DNA of 64,000 nucleotides from a bacterium (lineage in GTDB: Bacteria > Pseudomonadota > Alphaproteobacteria > Caulobacterales > Caulobacteraceae): assembly GCA_030824495.1 (NCBI GenBank), contig JAVBXP010000015.1, forward strand, positions 161,372 through 225,371. The letters are read 5' to 3'. Under the pieces are notes generated by a model that saw only the letters and a list, made by a program, of their open reading frames with translations, ran no database searches and had not been told where the DNA came from. Positions 57,213-64,000 of this stretch are shown here, in pieces (positions within the stretch are counted from its first letter, which is position 1; the number at the start of each line of letters is the position of its first letter). Position numbers and translations under genes: made by a program.

Positions 57213-57908
57213 ATGAGCACCGAACACCAGGAAAACCATCCGATCGAGCGTATCGGATGGCTGCGTGCCGCGGTGCTGGGCGCCAATGACGGCATCGTCT
57301 CGACCGCCAGCCTGATTGTCGGGGTGGCGGCGGCGGCGCAAGGGCGGACGGACATCCTGATCGCTGGCGGCGCGGCCCTGGTGGCGGGCGCGATGTCGAT
57401 GGCCGCCGGAGAGTATGTTTCTGTCAGTTCCCAACTCGACACTGAGCGAGCGGCGCTAGCTCAGGAGAAGCGGGAGCTTCGATCGAGTCCTGAGGCCGAG
57501 CTTCAGGAACTGGCGCAACTCTATGTCGCCCGGGGCGTGGCGCCTGATCTGGCCAGGCAGGTGGCGGTGCAACTCACCGCCAAAGACGCGCTGGCCGCCC
57601 ACGCCCGCGACGAACTGGGTATTTCGGCGACCACCGCCGCGCGCCCGATCCAGGCGGCGATCACCTCGGCGCTGACCTTTTCGGCGGGGGCGGCCTTGCC
57701 GCTGGCGGCGGCGATGGTCGCGCCGCTGTCGGTCGTGGTTCCGGCGGTGTCGATCGCCTCGATCCTCTACCTCGCCCTGCTGGGCGCCATCGGGGCGCGG
57801 GCCGGCCGCGCACCGATCGGCAAGGCTATCGTCCGGGTGACCTTCTGGGGCGCGGTCGCCATGGCGATCACCGCCGGCGTCGGCGCGGCGTTCGGCGTCG
57901 CCGCCTGA
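57213..57908 (+). CDS. VIT1/CCC1-family metal transporter
   Basis: 231 aa with about five membrane helices: LRAAVLGANDGIVSTASLIVGVAAAA, GGAALVAGAMSMAAGEYVSVSSQLDTERAAL and three C-terminal helices from ALTFSAGAALPLAAAMVAPLS. The conserved first-helix pattern and GEYVSVSSQ are those of the vacuolar iron transporter family. Exports or stores Fe/Mn. Start ATG 57213, 10 bases after the nitrilase-family gene. Confidence 0.9.
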   Translation: MSTEHQENHPIERIGWLRAAVLGANDGIVSTASLIVGVAAAAQGRTDILIAGGAALVAGAMSMAAGEYVSVSSQLDTERAALAQEKRELRSSPEAELQELAQLYVARGVAPDLARQVAVQLTAKDALAAHARDELGISATTAARPIQAAITSALTFSAGAALPLAAAMVAPLSVVVPAVSIASILYLALLGAIGARAGRAPIGKAIVRVTFWGAVAMAITAGVGAAFGVAA

Positions 57909-57911
57909 CCC

Positions 57912-59135
57912 CTAGACGACCCCTTTGGCGCGCAGCTCGGCGATCGCCTCGGATGTGAGGCCGGCGCCTGCCAGCACCTCGTCAGTGTGTTGACCCAGGG
58001 CCGGGCCGGGCCAACGGACCGCGCCGGGGGTCTCCGACATCTTCGGGAAGGCGTTCTGCATCTTGATCTTGCCGAACACTGGATGATCGGTCTCGACGAT
58101 CGACTCGCGAGCCTTGAACTGCTCGTGCTCCAACATGTCGGGCGCGCGGAAGATGCGGCCGGCCGGGATACCCTTGGCTTCCAGCAGCTCCAGCAGGGCG
58201 TCCAGAGATTGGGTGCTGGTCCAGGCGCTGATGATCTGGTCGAGTTCGGCCTGGTTGGCGCCGCGGGCGGCGTGATCGACGAACTTGCGATCGCGCGCCA
58301 GCTCAGGCCGGCCCATGGTCTCGCACAGCCGCGCATAGACCGTGTCGCCATTGCCGCCGATCAGGATCATCTCGTCGTTGGCGCAGGGATAGACATTTGA
58401 CGGCGCGATGCCGGGCAGGACGGAGCCGGAGCGCTCGCGGACATAGCCGGTCAGGTCGTACTCGGTGACCAGGTTCTCCATCACCGCCAGAACGCTCTCA
58501 TAGAGGGCGGCGTCGACGACCTGACCGCGGCCGGTGCGCTCGCGGGCATGCATGGCCATCGTGATCCCCATGACAGCATGCATGGCGGTCAGGCTGTCGC
58601 CGATGGAGATGCCGGCGCGAGCCGGGGGGCGGTCGGGCTCGCCGGTGACGTGCCGCAGCCCGCCCATCGCCTCGCCGATCAGGCCATAGCCCGCGCGGCT
58701 GGCATAGGGACCGGTCTGACCAAAGCCGGAGACGCGGGCCATGATCAGGCGCGGGTTGCGGGCGGCCAGGGCCTCATAGCTCATGCCCCACTTTTCCATG
58801 GTGCCGGGCCGGAAGTTTTCGATCAGCACGTCGGCCCCGTCGATCAGGGTCTCGGCGATGGCGCGGCCCTCGGGCGTGCGCAGGTTCAGGCCGACCGACT
58901 TCTTGTTGCGGCCGATCACCGGCCACCAGGGCGACAGGCCCTTGGGCAGGCTTCGGCCCCACTGGCGCATCGGATCACCCACCTTGGGGTCTTCGATCTT
59001 GATCACGTCCGCGCCGAAATCGCCGAGGATCTGGCCGCAGAACGGACCGGCTATCAGGGTGCCCATCTCGATAACGCGCAGGCCCTTCAGGGGGCCGTCA
59101 TTGGCTGTCGCGGCGGCGCTGCTGGCTTCGGTCAC
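57912..59135 (-). CDS. CaiB/BaiF-type CoA transferase
   Basis: 407 aa from GTG at 59135, where GGGGAGGG lies seven bases upstream; an ATG at 59159 is the alternative. Family III CoA transferase: GLRVIEMGTLIAGPFCGQILGDFGADVIKIEDPKVGDPMRQWG (nucleotide-like fold and catalytic Asp region), SVGLNLRTPEGRAIAETLI, FRPGTMEKWGM. It moves CoA between carboxylic acids; substrate unknown. It lies convergent with the VIT-family gene. Confidence 0.88.
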   Translation of the reverse strand: MTEASSAAATANDGPLKGLRVIEMGTLIAGPFCGQILGDFGADVIKIEDPKVGDPMRQWGRSLPKGLSPWWPVIGRNKKSVGLNLRTPEGRAIAETLIDGADVLIENFRPGTMEKWGMSYEALAARNPRLIMARVSGFGQTGPYASRAGYGLIGEAMGGLRHVTGEPDRPPARAGISIGDSLTAMHAVMGITMAMHARERTGRGQVVDAALYESVLAVMENLVTEYDLTGYVRERSGSVLPGIAPSNVYPCANDEMILIGGNGDTVYARLCETMGRPELARDRKFVDHAARGANQAELDQIISAWTSTQSLDALLELLEAKGIPAGRIFRAPDMLEHEQFKARESIVETDHPVFGKIKMQNAFPKMSETPGAVRWPGPALGQHTDEVLAGAGLTSEAIAELRAKGVV

Positions 59136-59239
59136 GTTTTCACCCTCCCCGGAACTCATCACGCATCCGTGAGTTTGGAGACGTGCGCAGCTTGTTTGGA
59201 GCCGCGTGAACCTTCGTATGTCAATGCCAGGAGTAACCC

Positions 59240-59830
59240 ATGACTCGTCCCCTGTTGATCGCGGGCGCGGCCATCGCCGCCCTTTCGCTCGCCGCCTGCG
59301 GCCAGAAGACTGAGACTCAGGGCGCCGCAACGCCCGCGGAACAGGCAGCGACACCTGACGCCAATCCCGCCGCGACGATCGCCACACCGGCTGACGAAGC
59401 CTCCGCCCCGGTCTTCGTCGAGAAGGCGTCGGCCAGCGACCTGTTCGAGGTCGAAGCCGCCAAGCTGGCGCAGGCGACGTCCAAGAACGCCGAGGTGAAG
59501 AAGTTCGCCGCCGACATGGTTGCGGCCCATACCAAGTCGACCGCCGAGCTCAAGAAGGCGATCGCCGACGCCAATCAGACGACCCTGGTGCTCGTGACCG
59601 TCTTGCCGGCTGACCTTCAAGCCAAGCTCGACGATCTCAAGAAGGCGGCCAATTTCGACAAGGCCTATCTTGAGAACCAGGTCGATGCTCACCAGAGCGC
59701 GCTGAACCTGATGCAGCGCTACGCCCAGGACGGCGACGTCCCGGCGATCAAGGCCTTCGCGGCTTCCACCGCGCCGGTGGTTCAGCAGCATTTCGACCAC
59801 GCGAAGACCCTGCGCGACGCCACGAAGTAG
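59240..59830 (+). CDS. DUF4142 lipoprotein
   Basis: 196 aa. Lipoprotein signal MTRPLLIAGAAIAALSLAACGQ with lipobox SLAAC. DUF4142 region: FVEKASASDLFEVEAAKLAQATSKNAEVKKFAADMVAAHTKSTAELKKAIAD and the C-terminal AYLENQVDAHQSALNLMQRYAQDGDVPAIKAFAASTAPVVQQHFDHAKTL. A helical periplasmic protein of the stress-associated family; function not defined. A weak GGAAC-N16-AGTT lies upstream. Confidence 0.88.
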   Translation: MTRPLLIAGAAIAALSLAACGQKTETQGAATPAEQAATPDANPAATIATPADEASAPVFVEKASASDLFEVEAAKLAQATSKNAEVKKFAADMVAAHTKSTAELKKAIADANQTTLVLVTVLPADLQAKLDDLKKAANFDKAYLENQVDAHQSALNLMQRYAQDGDVPAIKAFAASTAPVVQQHFDHAKTLRDATK

Positions 59831-59884
59831 GCGCTAGGCCCTAAGGGGCGGCGGCGGGGGTTCACAGGATGAGCCTCCGGGCGT

Positions 59885-60580
59885 ATGGCGGCAGCTATGA
59901 CCGCCTACGTCCTGCCGCCGCCCGCGCCCACAACCGCGCCCGTCGAGGGGGAGGCCGCTGTTTTCCCCATTCGGCGAATCCTCTGTGTGGGCCGCAACTA
60001 CGCCGCTCACCGCAAGGAAATGGGCGGCGATGACCGCGACCCGCCATTCTTCTTCGCCAAGCCCGCCGATGCGATCGTTCAGCCCGGCCAGCCGGCGCCC
60101 TATCCGTCGCGGACCAGCAACCTGCATCACGAGATCGAACTGGTCGTGGCGCTGAAGGGCGGCGGGCGCGACATCGCTGTCGATCAGGCGCTCGGCCTCG
60201 TCTACGGCTATGCGGTCGGCGTGGACTTGACCCGCCGCGACCTGCAGAACGCCGCCAAGGACAAGGGCCATCCCTGGGACGCCGCCAAGGGCTTCGACGC
60301 CTCGGCGCCCATCTCGGCGATCCGCAAGTGGGACGGTCCGCCGCCGCAGGGCCGCATCGCCATCTCCGTGAACGGCGAACTCCGCCAGCAGGGCGAGGTC
60401 TCCGACATGATCTGGAACGTGGCCGAAATTATCGCCGAGGCTTCCAAGCTCTGGACCCTTGCGCCGGGCGACCTGATCTTCACCGGCACGCCCGAAGGCG
60501 TTGGTCCGCTCGTGCCGGGCGACGTCGTCACCGGCGAGATCGAAGGCGTGGGACAGCTGATCTTCACGGTGAGCGCATGA
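59885..60580 (+). CDS. fumarylacetoacetate hydrolase family protein
   Basis: 231 aa. FAH fold: ILCVGRNYAAHRKEMG, PFFFAKPADAIVQPG, the metal-binding HHEIELVVALKGGGRDI, VGVDLTRRDLQNAAKDKGHPWDAAKGFD and DLIFTGTPEGVGPLVPGD. Overlaps the isomerase gene by four bases. Together they match the last two steps of gentisate-type degradation (maleylpyruvate isomerase, fumarylpyruvate hydrolase), or homogentisate degradation. Confidence 0.9.
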   Translation: MAAAMTAYVLPPPAPTTAPVEGEAAVFPIRRILCVGRNYAAHRKEMGGDDRDPPFFFAKPADAIVQPGQPAPYPSRTSNLHHEIELVVALKGGGRDIAVDQALGLVYGYAVGVDLTRRDLQNAAKDKGHPWDAAKGFDASAPISAIRKWDGPPPQGRIAISVNGELRQQGEVSDMIWNVAEIIAEASKLWTLAPGDLIFTGTPEGVGPLVPGDVVTGEIEGVGQLIFTVSA

Positions 60581-61221
60581 CACTCACGCTGCACTCATAC
60601 TGGCGCGCAACCGCGCCCTATCGCGTTCGGATCGGGCTGCGGCTGAAGGGGCTCGACTACAGCTATGTCGGGGTGAACCTGTTGAAGGGCGAGCAACACG
60701 CCGCCGACTATGTCGCGGCCAGGAACGCCCAACATCTGACGCCGGCGCTCGAAGCCGATGGCCGGGTCCTGACCCAGAGCCTGGCCATCCTGGAGTGGCT
60801 GGAGGAGGTCCATCCCGAGCCGGCCTTGCTGCCGAAAGACGTCTTTGACCGCGCGACCGTGCGGGCCATGGCCGCGATCATCGCCTGCGACATCCATCCG
60901 CTGAATAATATGCGCATCCAGAAGGCGCTGACCGACCTGGGCGTCGATGCGCCCGGCCGCGAGGCGTGGAGCCAGCGGTGGATCGTCGATGGCTTCACAG
61001 CGCTGGAACCGATGGTCGCAAGGCATGGCCAGGGCTTCGCCTTCGGCGATCAACCCACCATCGCCGACTGTTGCCTGATCCCGCAGGTCTATTCGGCTGG
61101 GCGCTACAATGTGGATCTGACGCCGTTCCCCGCGATCCGCGCGGTCGCCGATCACGCCGCCCAGCATCCCGCCTTCATCGCCGCCCAACCCGACAACCAA
61201 CCGGACGCCGTCCATGCTTGA
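60577..61221 (+). CDS. maiA: maleylacetoacetate/maleylpyruvate isomerase (zeta-class GST)
   Basis: 214 aa from MTLTLHSYWRATAPYRVRIGLRLKGLDYSYVGVNLLKGEQHAADY: the SxxS-equivalent active-site segment reads SYWRATAP, the glutathione-binding QSLAILEWLEEVHPEPALLP and ADCCLIPQVYSAGRYN. A glutathione-dependent cis-trans isomerase of ring-cleavage products. Coupled to the FAH gene upstream (ATGA) and overlapping the carbonic anhydrase start by eight bases. Confidence 0.9.
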   Translation: MTLTLHSYWRATAPYRVRIGLRLKGLDYSYVGVNLLKGEQHAADYVAARNAQHLTPALEADGRVLTQSLAILEWLEEVHPEPALLPKDVFDRATVRAMAAIIACDIHPLNNMRIQKALTDLGVDAPGREAWSQRWIVDGFTALEPMVARHGQGFAFGDQPTIADCCLIPQVYSAGRYNVDLTPFPAIRAVADHAAQHPAFIAAQPDNQPDAVHA

Positions 61222-61834
61222 AGACCTGAAAGAGAACAATCGCATCTGGGCGGCTGGAAAGCTCTCCGTCGATCCGGGGTTCTTCAAGCGACTGGTCGCT
61301 CAACAGAGCCCGGAATATCTCTGGATCGGCTGTTCCGACAGCCGCGTCCCGGCCAACGAGATCGTCAACCTCGATCCTGGCGAGCTGTTTGTTCACCGGA
61401 ATGTCGCCAACCTCGCCCCGCCGCAGGACGCCAACTACCTGTCGGTGCTGCAGTTCGCGGTCGACGTGCTGAAGGTGAAGCACATCATGGTGGTGGGCCA
61501 CTATGGCTGCGGCGGCGTCGCCGCCGCGGTGGACGGCAAGCGCCGGGGGCTGGTCGATCACTGGCTGCACCCGATCCGCGAGGTCTATGCCGAGAACCGC
61601 GTCGAGCTTGAAGCGCTGCACGACCACGAGCGTCTCGACCGGCTGATCGAGCTGAACGTCATGCGCCAGGTGCGCAACGTCGCCTCGGACGTGTTCGTGC
61701 AGGACGCCTGGGCGCGTGGCCAGGACCTCTGCGTCCACGGCTGGGTCTATTCGATCGCCAACGGACTGGTGACGGACATGAACTGCGCGATCTCGGGGCC
61801 CAAGGCGTTGGAAAAGATCATCGACGAGAGCTGA
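61214..61834 (+). CDS. can: beta-class carbonic anhydrase
   Basis: 206 aa. Zinc ligands in LWIGCSDSRVPANEIVN and MVVGHYGCGGVAAAVDGK (Cys-Asp-Arg dyad and His-x2-Cys), ending VYSIANGLVTDMN. Hydrates CO2 to bicarbonate. Its ATG lies inside the maiA 3' end (overlap 8 bases), so the three genes form an operon, although the functions are not obviously linked. Confidence 0.95.
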   Translation: MLEDLKENNRIWAAGKLSVDPGFFKRLVAQQSPEYLWIGCSDSRVPANEIVNLDPGELFVHRNVANLAPPQDANYLSVLQFAVDVLKVKHIMVVGHYGCGGVAAAVDGKRRGLVDHWLHPIREVYAENRVELEALHDHERLDRLIELNVMRQVRNVASDVFVQDAWARGQDLCVHGWVYSIANGLVTDMNCAISGPKALEKIIDES

Positions 61835-61860
61835 GGCGGCTAAGCGTCGCTGCGCGCCGC

Positions 61861-61935
61861 CCCCTCACCTAACCTCTCCCGAGGGAGAGGAATGTTTCTT
61901 CTCCTCTCCCCGTTGGGGAGAGGCCGGGTGAGGGG
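61861..61935. repeat. short intergenic palindrome, CCCCTCACC type
   Basis: CCCCTCACCT...CTCTCCC on the left pairs with GGGGAGAGG...GGGTGAGGGG on the right, a 75-base element with long hairpin potential. Similar CCCTCACCC-type palindromes are dispersed in many GC-rich proteobacterial genomes. It may double as the transcription end for can and pbpC, which converge here. Confidence 0.6.
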
Positions 61936-61945
61936 TCTTTCTTCC

Positions 61946-64000
61946 CTACCCCTTGATCCGCACCCGCGCCGTCGCCTTGCGGCCTTCGCCATCGACGACG
62001 GTGATCCGGTAGAAGCCCGGCCCCTTGGGGCGCCAGATCACCCGGCCGCTGACTGGATCGGCGGCGAGCGGCTCCCCGGCCACGTACCACGACAGGTTCT
62101 CGCCGCCAGCCGCCAACGCCAGCCCCCGCGAGGTTGGACCGAAAGCCTCGACCTGCACGCTCGAACCGTTTGGCGGGAAGATCAGCCGCGGTCCCTCGAC
62201 GCGCTGCTCCAGCTTCGCGAGCGCTTCGGGCGCGGCGCGCGGGGCGATCGGGCGCGGAGCCGAGGGCGGGGCGTCGATCAGGTCGGCGGTGTCGAACAGA
62301 AGCGGTAGGGCGGCGTCGCGACCGGTCAGCCCGCCACGTGCGCCGCCGTCGGCCCGGCCGGTCCACACTACGATCACATAAGGCCCGACCACCCCGGCGG
62401 CGACGGCGTCGCGGAAGCCGTAGGAGGTGCCGGTTTTGAAGGCCATGACCGGCCGTCCCTTGGTCAGGGCGGCGGGAGTCGAGCCCGCCGGTGGCGGCGT
62501 CTCGCGCAGGATGTCCAGCACCTGGGTCGCGGCTTCAGGCCGCATCAGCCGGCGTCCGCCCTGGCGACGGCGGTGCTCGGCCTGATCTTCCGTCCAGGCC
62601 AGCGGCTTGGCGACCCCGCCATCGCCGAGCGCGGCGTAGAGCACCGCCAGGTCGCGCATGGTGATCCCGACGCCACCGAGGGCGAGCGCCAGGCCCGCTG
62701 AGCGGGTCTGGGCCTTAGGGCGAACCAGATTGACGCCCACCGCGTCGACGCGCGCTTCGAAGGCGCCAGGGCCGACCTTGTCCAGCAGTTCCACGGCTGG
62801 GACGTTCAGGGAGTTGGTCAGGGCCTCGCGGGCGGTGACCTTGCCGCGAAACACGCGGTCGAAGTTCTCCGGCTGATAGTCGCCGAACCGGCGGGCGGCG
62901 TCCTCGATCTGGGTGTCGGGCGCAGCGATGCCGTCGTCGAAGGCGAAGGCGTAGATGAAGGGCTTTAGGGCCGAGCCGGGGGAGCGCACGGCGCGTGTCA
63001 TGTCGATCCAACCGCCCGGTCGTTGCAGGCCGCCGGAGCCGACGGCGGCGCGGATGGCGCGGCTCTCGATCTCCACCACCAGGATCGCGGCGGTGGCCTC
63101 CGGCCCCTGGGCGCGGGCGACCTGGGCGGCGAGCGGCTCCAGTCGCGTTTGCAGGCCGGCGTCGATGGTCGAGACGACCGAGGCCTCGTGGTCGGGCGCG
63201 GCGCGCGCCAGTTCGCCGGCGACGTGCCAGGCGAGGGCCGGGAAGGGCGCGCGGCCGGGCAGCGGTTCCTCCTGCGCTTCGGCGGCGTCGACCTCGGTCA
63301 GGGCGCCCATGCGGACCAGCTTGTCGAGCACCTGCTGACGCGCGGCGCGGGCGGCCTCGGGGCGGCGGTCTGGCCGGCGAGCCTCCGGCGACTGCGGCAA
63401 GGCGATCAGCAGGGCCTGTTCGCCGGCCGTCAGGGTCTCCGGCTCATGGCCGAAATACGAAAGGCTGGCGGCGCGCACCCCCTCCAGATTACCGCCATAG
63501 GGGGCGAGCGTCAGATAGAGCGCCAGGATCTCGCGCTTGGAGAGGCGGGCCTCAAGCTGCACCGCGCGGACCATTTCGATCGCCTTGGCGGCCAGGGTTC
63601 GGGGGCGAGGTTCCAGGAGGCGGGCGGTCTGCATGGTCAGGGTCGAGGCGCCTGAACTCACCCGGCCGGAAGCCACGGCCGACCCGGCGGCCCGGACGAC
63701 AGCCAAGGGATCGACGCCGGGGTGCAGCCAGAAGCGGCCATCCTCGATCTTGATCAGGCGCTTGGTGAAGGTGGCGTCGGTGCGGTCCAGGTCGGGACGG
63801 ATTCGCCAGCGGCCGTCCTCCACCGGTAAAGCGCGCAGCCAGGCGCCCCGCCGATCGAGGGTCACGGGTGATGAGCGTTCGGCCCGTGTCATGTCGGGCG
63901 GAAACAGCGCCTCCAGCGCGAACACCGCCACCTGCGCGGAGAGCAGGCCGATCAGGCCGAGGGTGATCCCGCGAGTTTTTCCTCCCCCATTTATGGGGGA
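61946..64000 (-). CDS. pbpC: penicillin-binding protein 1C, partial at 5' end
   Basis: Bifunctional transglycosylase/transpeptidase, continuing past the right edge. After a membrane segment (GLIGLLSAQVAVFALEALF) come the GT51 domain (IKIEDGRFWLHPGVDPLAVVRA, SGASTLTMQTARLLEP, EILALYLTLAPYGGN) and the transpeptidase with SxxK (SPGSALKPFIY), SxN (LTNSLNVPAVEL) and KTG (FKTGTSYGF). The C-terminal PBP1C domain ends ARVRIKG. The frame is open to the window edge; an in-frame GTG at 63931 has no ribosome site, so the true start is probably beyond 64000. Confidence 0.93.
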   Translation of the reverse strand, partial: SPINGGGKTRGITLGLIGLLSAQVAVFALEALFPPDMTRAERSSPVTLDRRGAWLRALPVEDGRWRIRPDLDRTDATFTKRLIKIEDGRFWLHPGVDPLAVVRAAGSAVASGRVSSGASTLTMQTARLLEPRPRTLAAKAIEMVRAVQLEARLSKREILALYLTLAPYGGNLEGVRAASLSYFGHEPETLTAGEQALLIALPQSPEARRPDRRPEAARAARQQVLDKLVRMGALTEVDAAEAQEEPLPGRAPFPALAWHVAGELARAAPDHEASVVSTIDAGLQTRLEPLAAQVARAQGPEATAAILVVEIESRAIRAAVGSGGLQRPGGWIDMTRAVRSPGSALKPFIYAFAFDDGIAAPDTQIEDAARRFGDYQPENFDRVFRGKVTAREALTNSLNVPAVELLDKVGPGAFEARVDAVGVNLVRPKAQTRSAGLALALGGVGITMRDLAVLYAALGDGGVAKPLAWTEDQAEHRRRQGGRRLMRPEAATQVLDILRETPPPAGSTPAALTKGRPVMAFKTGTSYGFRDAVAAGVVGPYVIVVWTGRADGGARGGLTGRDAALPLLFDTADLIDAPPSAPRPIAPRAAPEALAKLEQRVEGPRLIFPPNGSSVQVEAFGPTSRGLALAAGGENLSWYVAGEPLAADPVSGRVIWRPKGPGFYRITVVDGEGRKATARVRIKG

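Noticed and set aside
55442..57442. 666-residue minus-strand frame as a single protein
   Set aside because: Only the last 265 residues are a hydrolase with its own ribosome site. The rest is antisense to the nitrilase-family gene.
59151..59175. GGAAC-N16-AGTT upstream of the DUF4142 gene
   Set aside because: The -10 departs from (C/G)GTT, so it is too weak to list as an EcfG promoter, although the gene is of a stress-associated family.

Overview
The window is a GC-rich, densely coded stretch of an alphaproteobacterial chromosome, almost certainly from the Caulobacteraceae (Caulobacter/Phenylobacterium type). The evidence is a ChpT phosphotransferase gene, the gene order rplU-rpmA-obgE-proB-proA-nadD-rsfS-rlmH-envC-ctpA, an alphaproteobacterial general stress response locus (phyK-ecfG-nepR / phyR), and promoters of the form GGAAC-N16/17-(C/G)GTT. 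I found no rRNA, tRNA, CRISPR array, insertion sequence or prophage. Gaps between genes are all under 300 bases.

Layout. 1-9.3 kb, minus strand: housekeeping genes for ribosome biogenesis, proline and NAD synthesis, and cell envelope. rsfS and rlmH both appear to start at CTG. 8.3-10.4 kb: a divergent CDF exporter and CobW-type metallochaperone around a Zur-like palindrome. 10.6-15.9 kb: ExbD, a WD40 protein, a nitroreductase, MtgA, alanine dehydrogenase and an aldo/keto reductase. 16-26.4 kb: a molybdenum block with XdhC, an overlapping moaA-moaD-moaE-moaB-moaC-moeA operon, a MocA-like transferase, an IorAB-type molybdoenzyme, a CysG-like protein and ModB. 26.5-44 kb: mixed metabolism and signalling, including a large hybrid kinase, glutaryl-CoA dehydrogenase, a TonB-dependent receptor with its PKHD hydroxylase, CysQ, ChpT, an amidohydrolase, TauD, an SDR, a GST and a CheY-CheR pair.

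44-55.4 kb is the most interesting region. It holds the core general stress switch (PhyK sensor kinase, sigma-EcfG, anti-sigma NepR and anti-anti-sigma PhyR) and, around it, at least eleven EcfG-type promoters read directly from the sequence. They drive the core genes themselves, an entericidin, two DUF1328 membrane peptides, a glycine-zipper lipoprotein, two small membrane proteins, a diacylglycerol-kinase/metallophosphoesterase pair, a YqjD-like/holin-like pair, an HWE kinase, and a candidate small RNA at about 49.2-49.33 kb. That RNA has a C8 loop and an intrinsic terminator and resembles Caulobacter GsrN. The switch and much of its regulon are therefore physically clustered.

55.4-64 kb: an alpha/beta hydrolase, a nitrilase-family amidase, a VIT-family transporter, a CoA transferase, a DUF4142 lipoprotein, an FAH hydrolase-isomerase-carbonic anhydrase operon, and the 3' part of pbpC. 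Three 122-124 base elements with near-perfect terminal inverted repeats, and related shorter palindromes, sit between genes.
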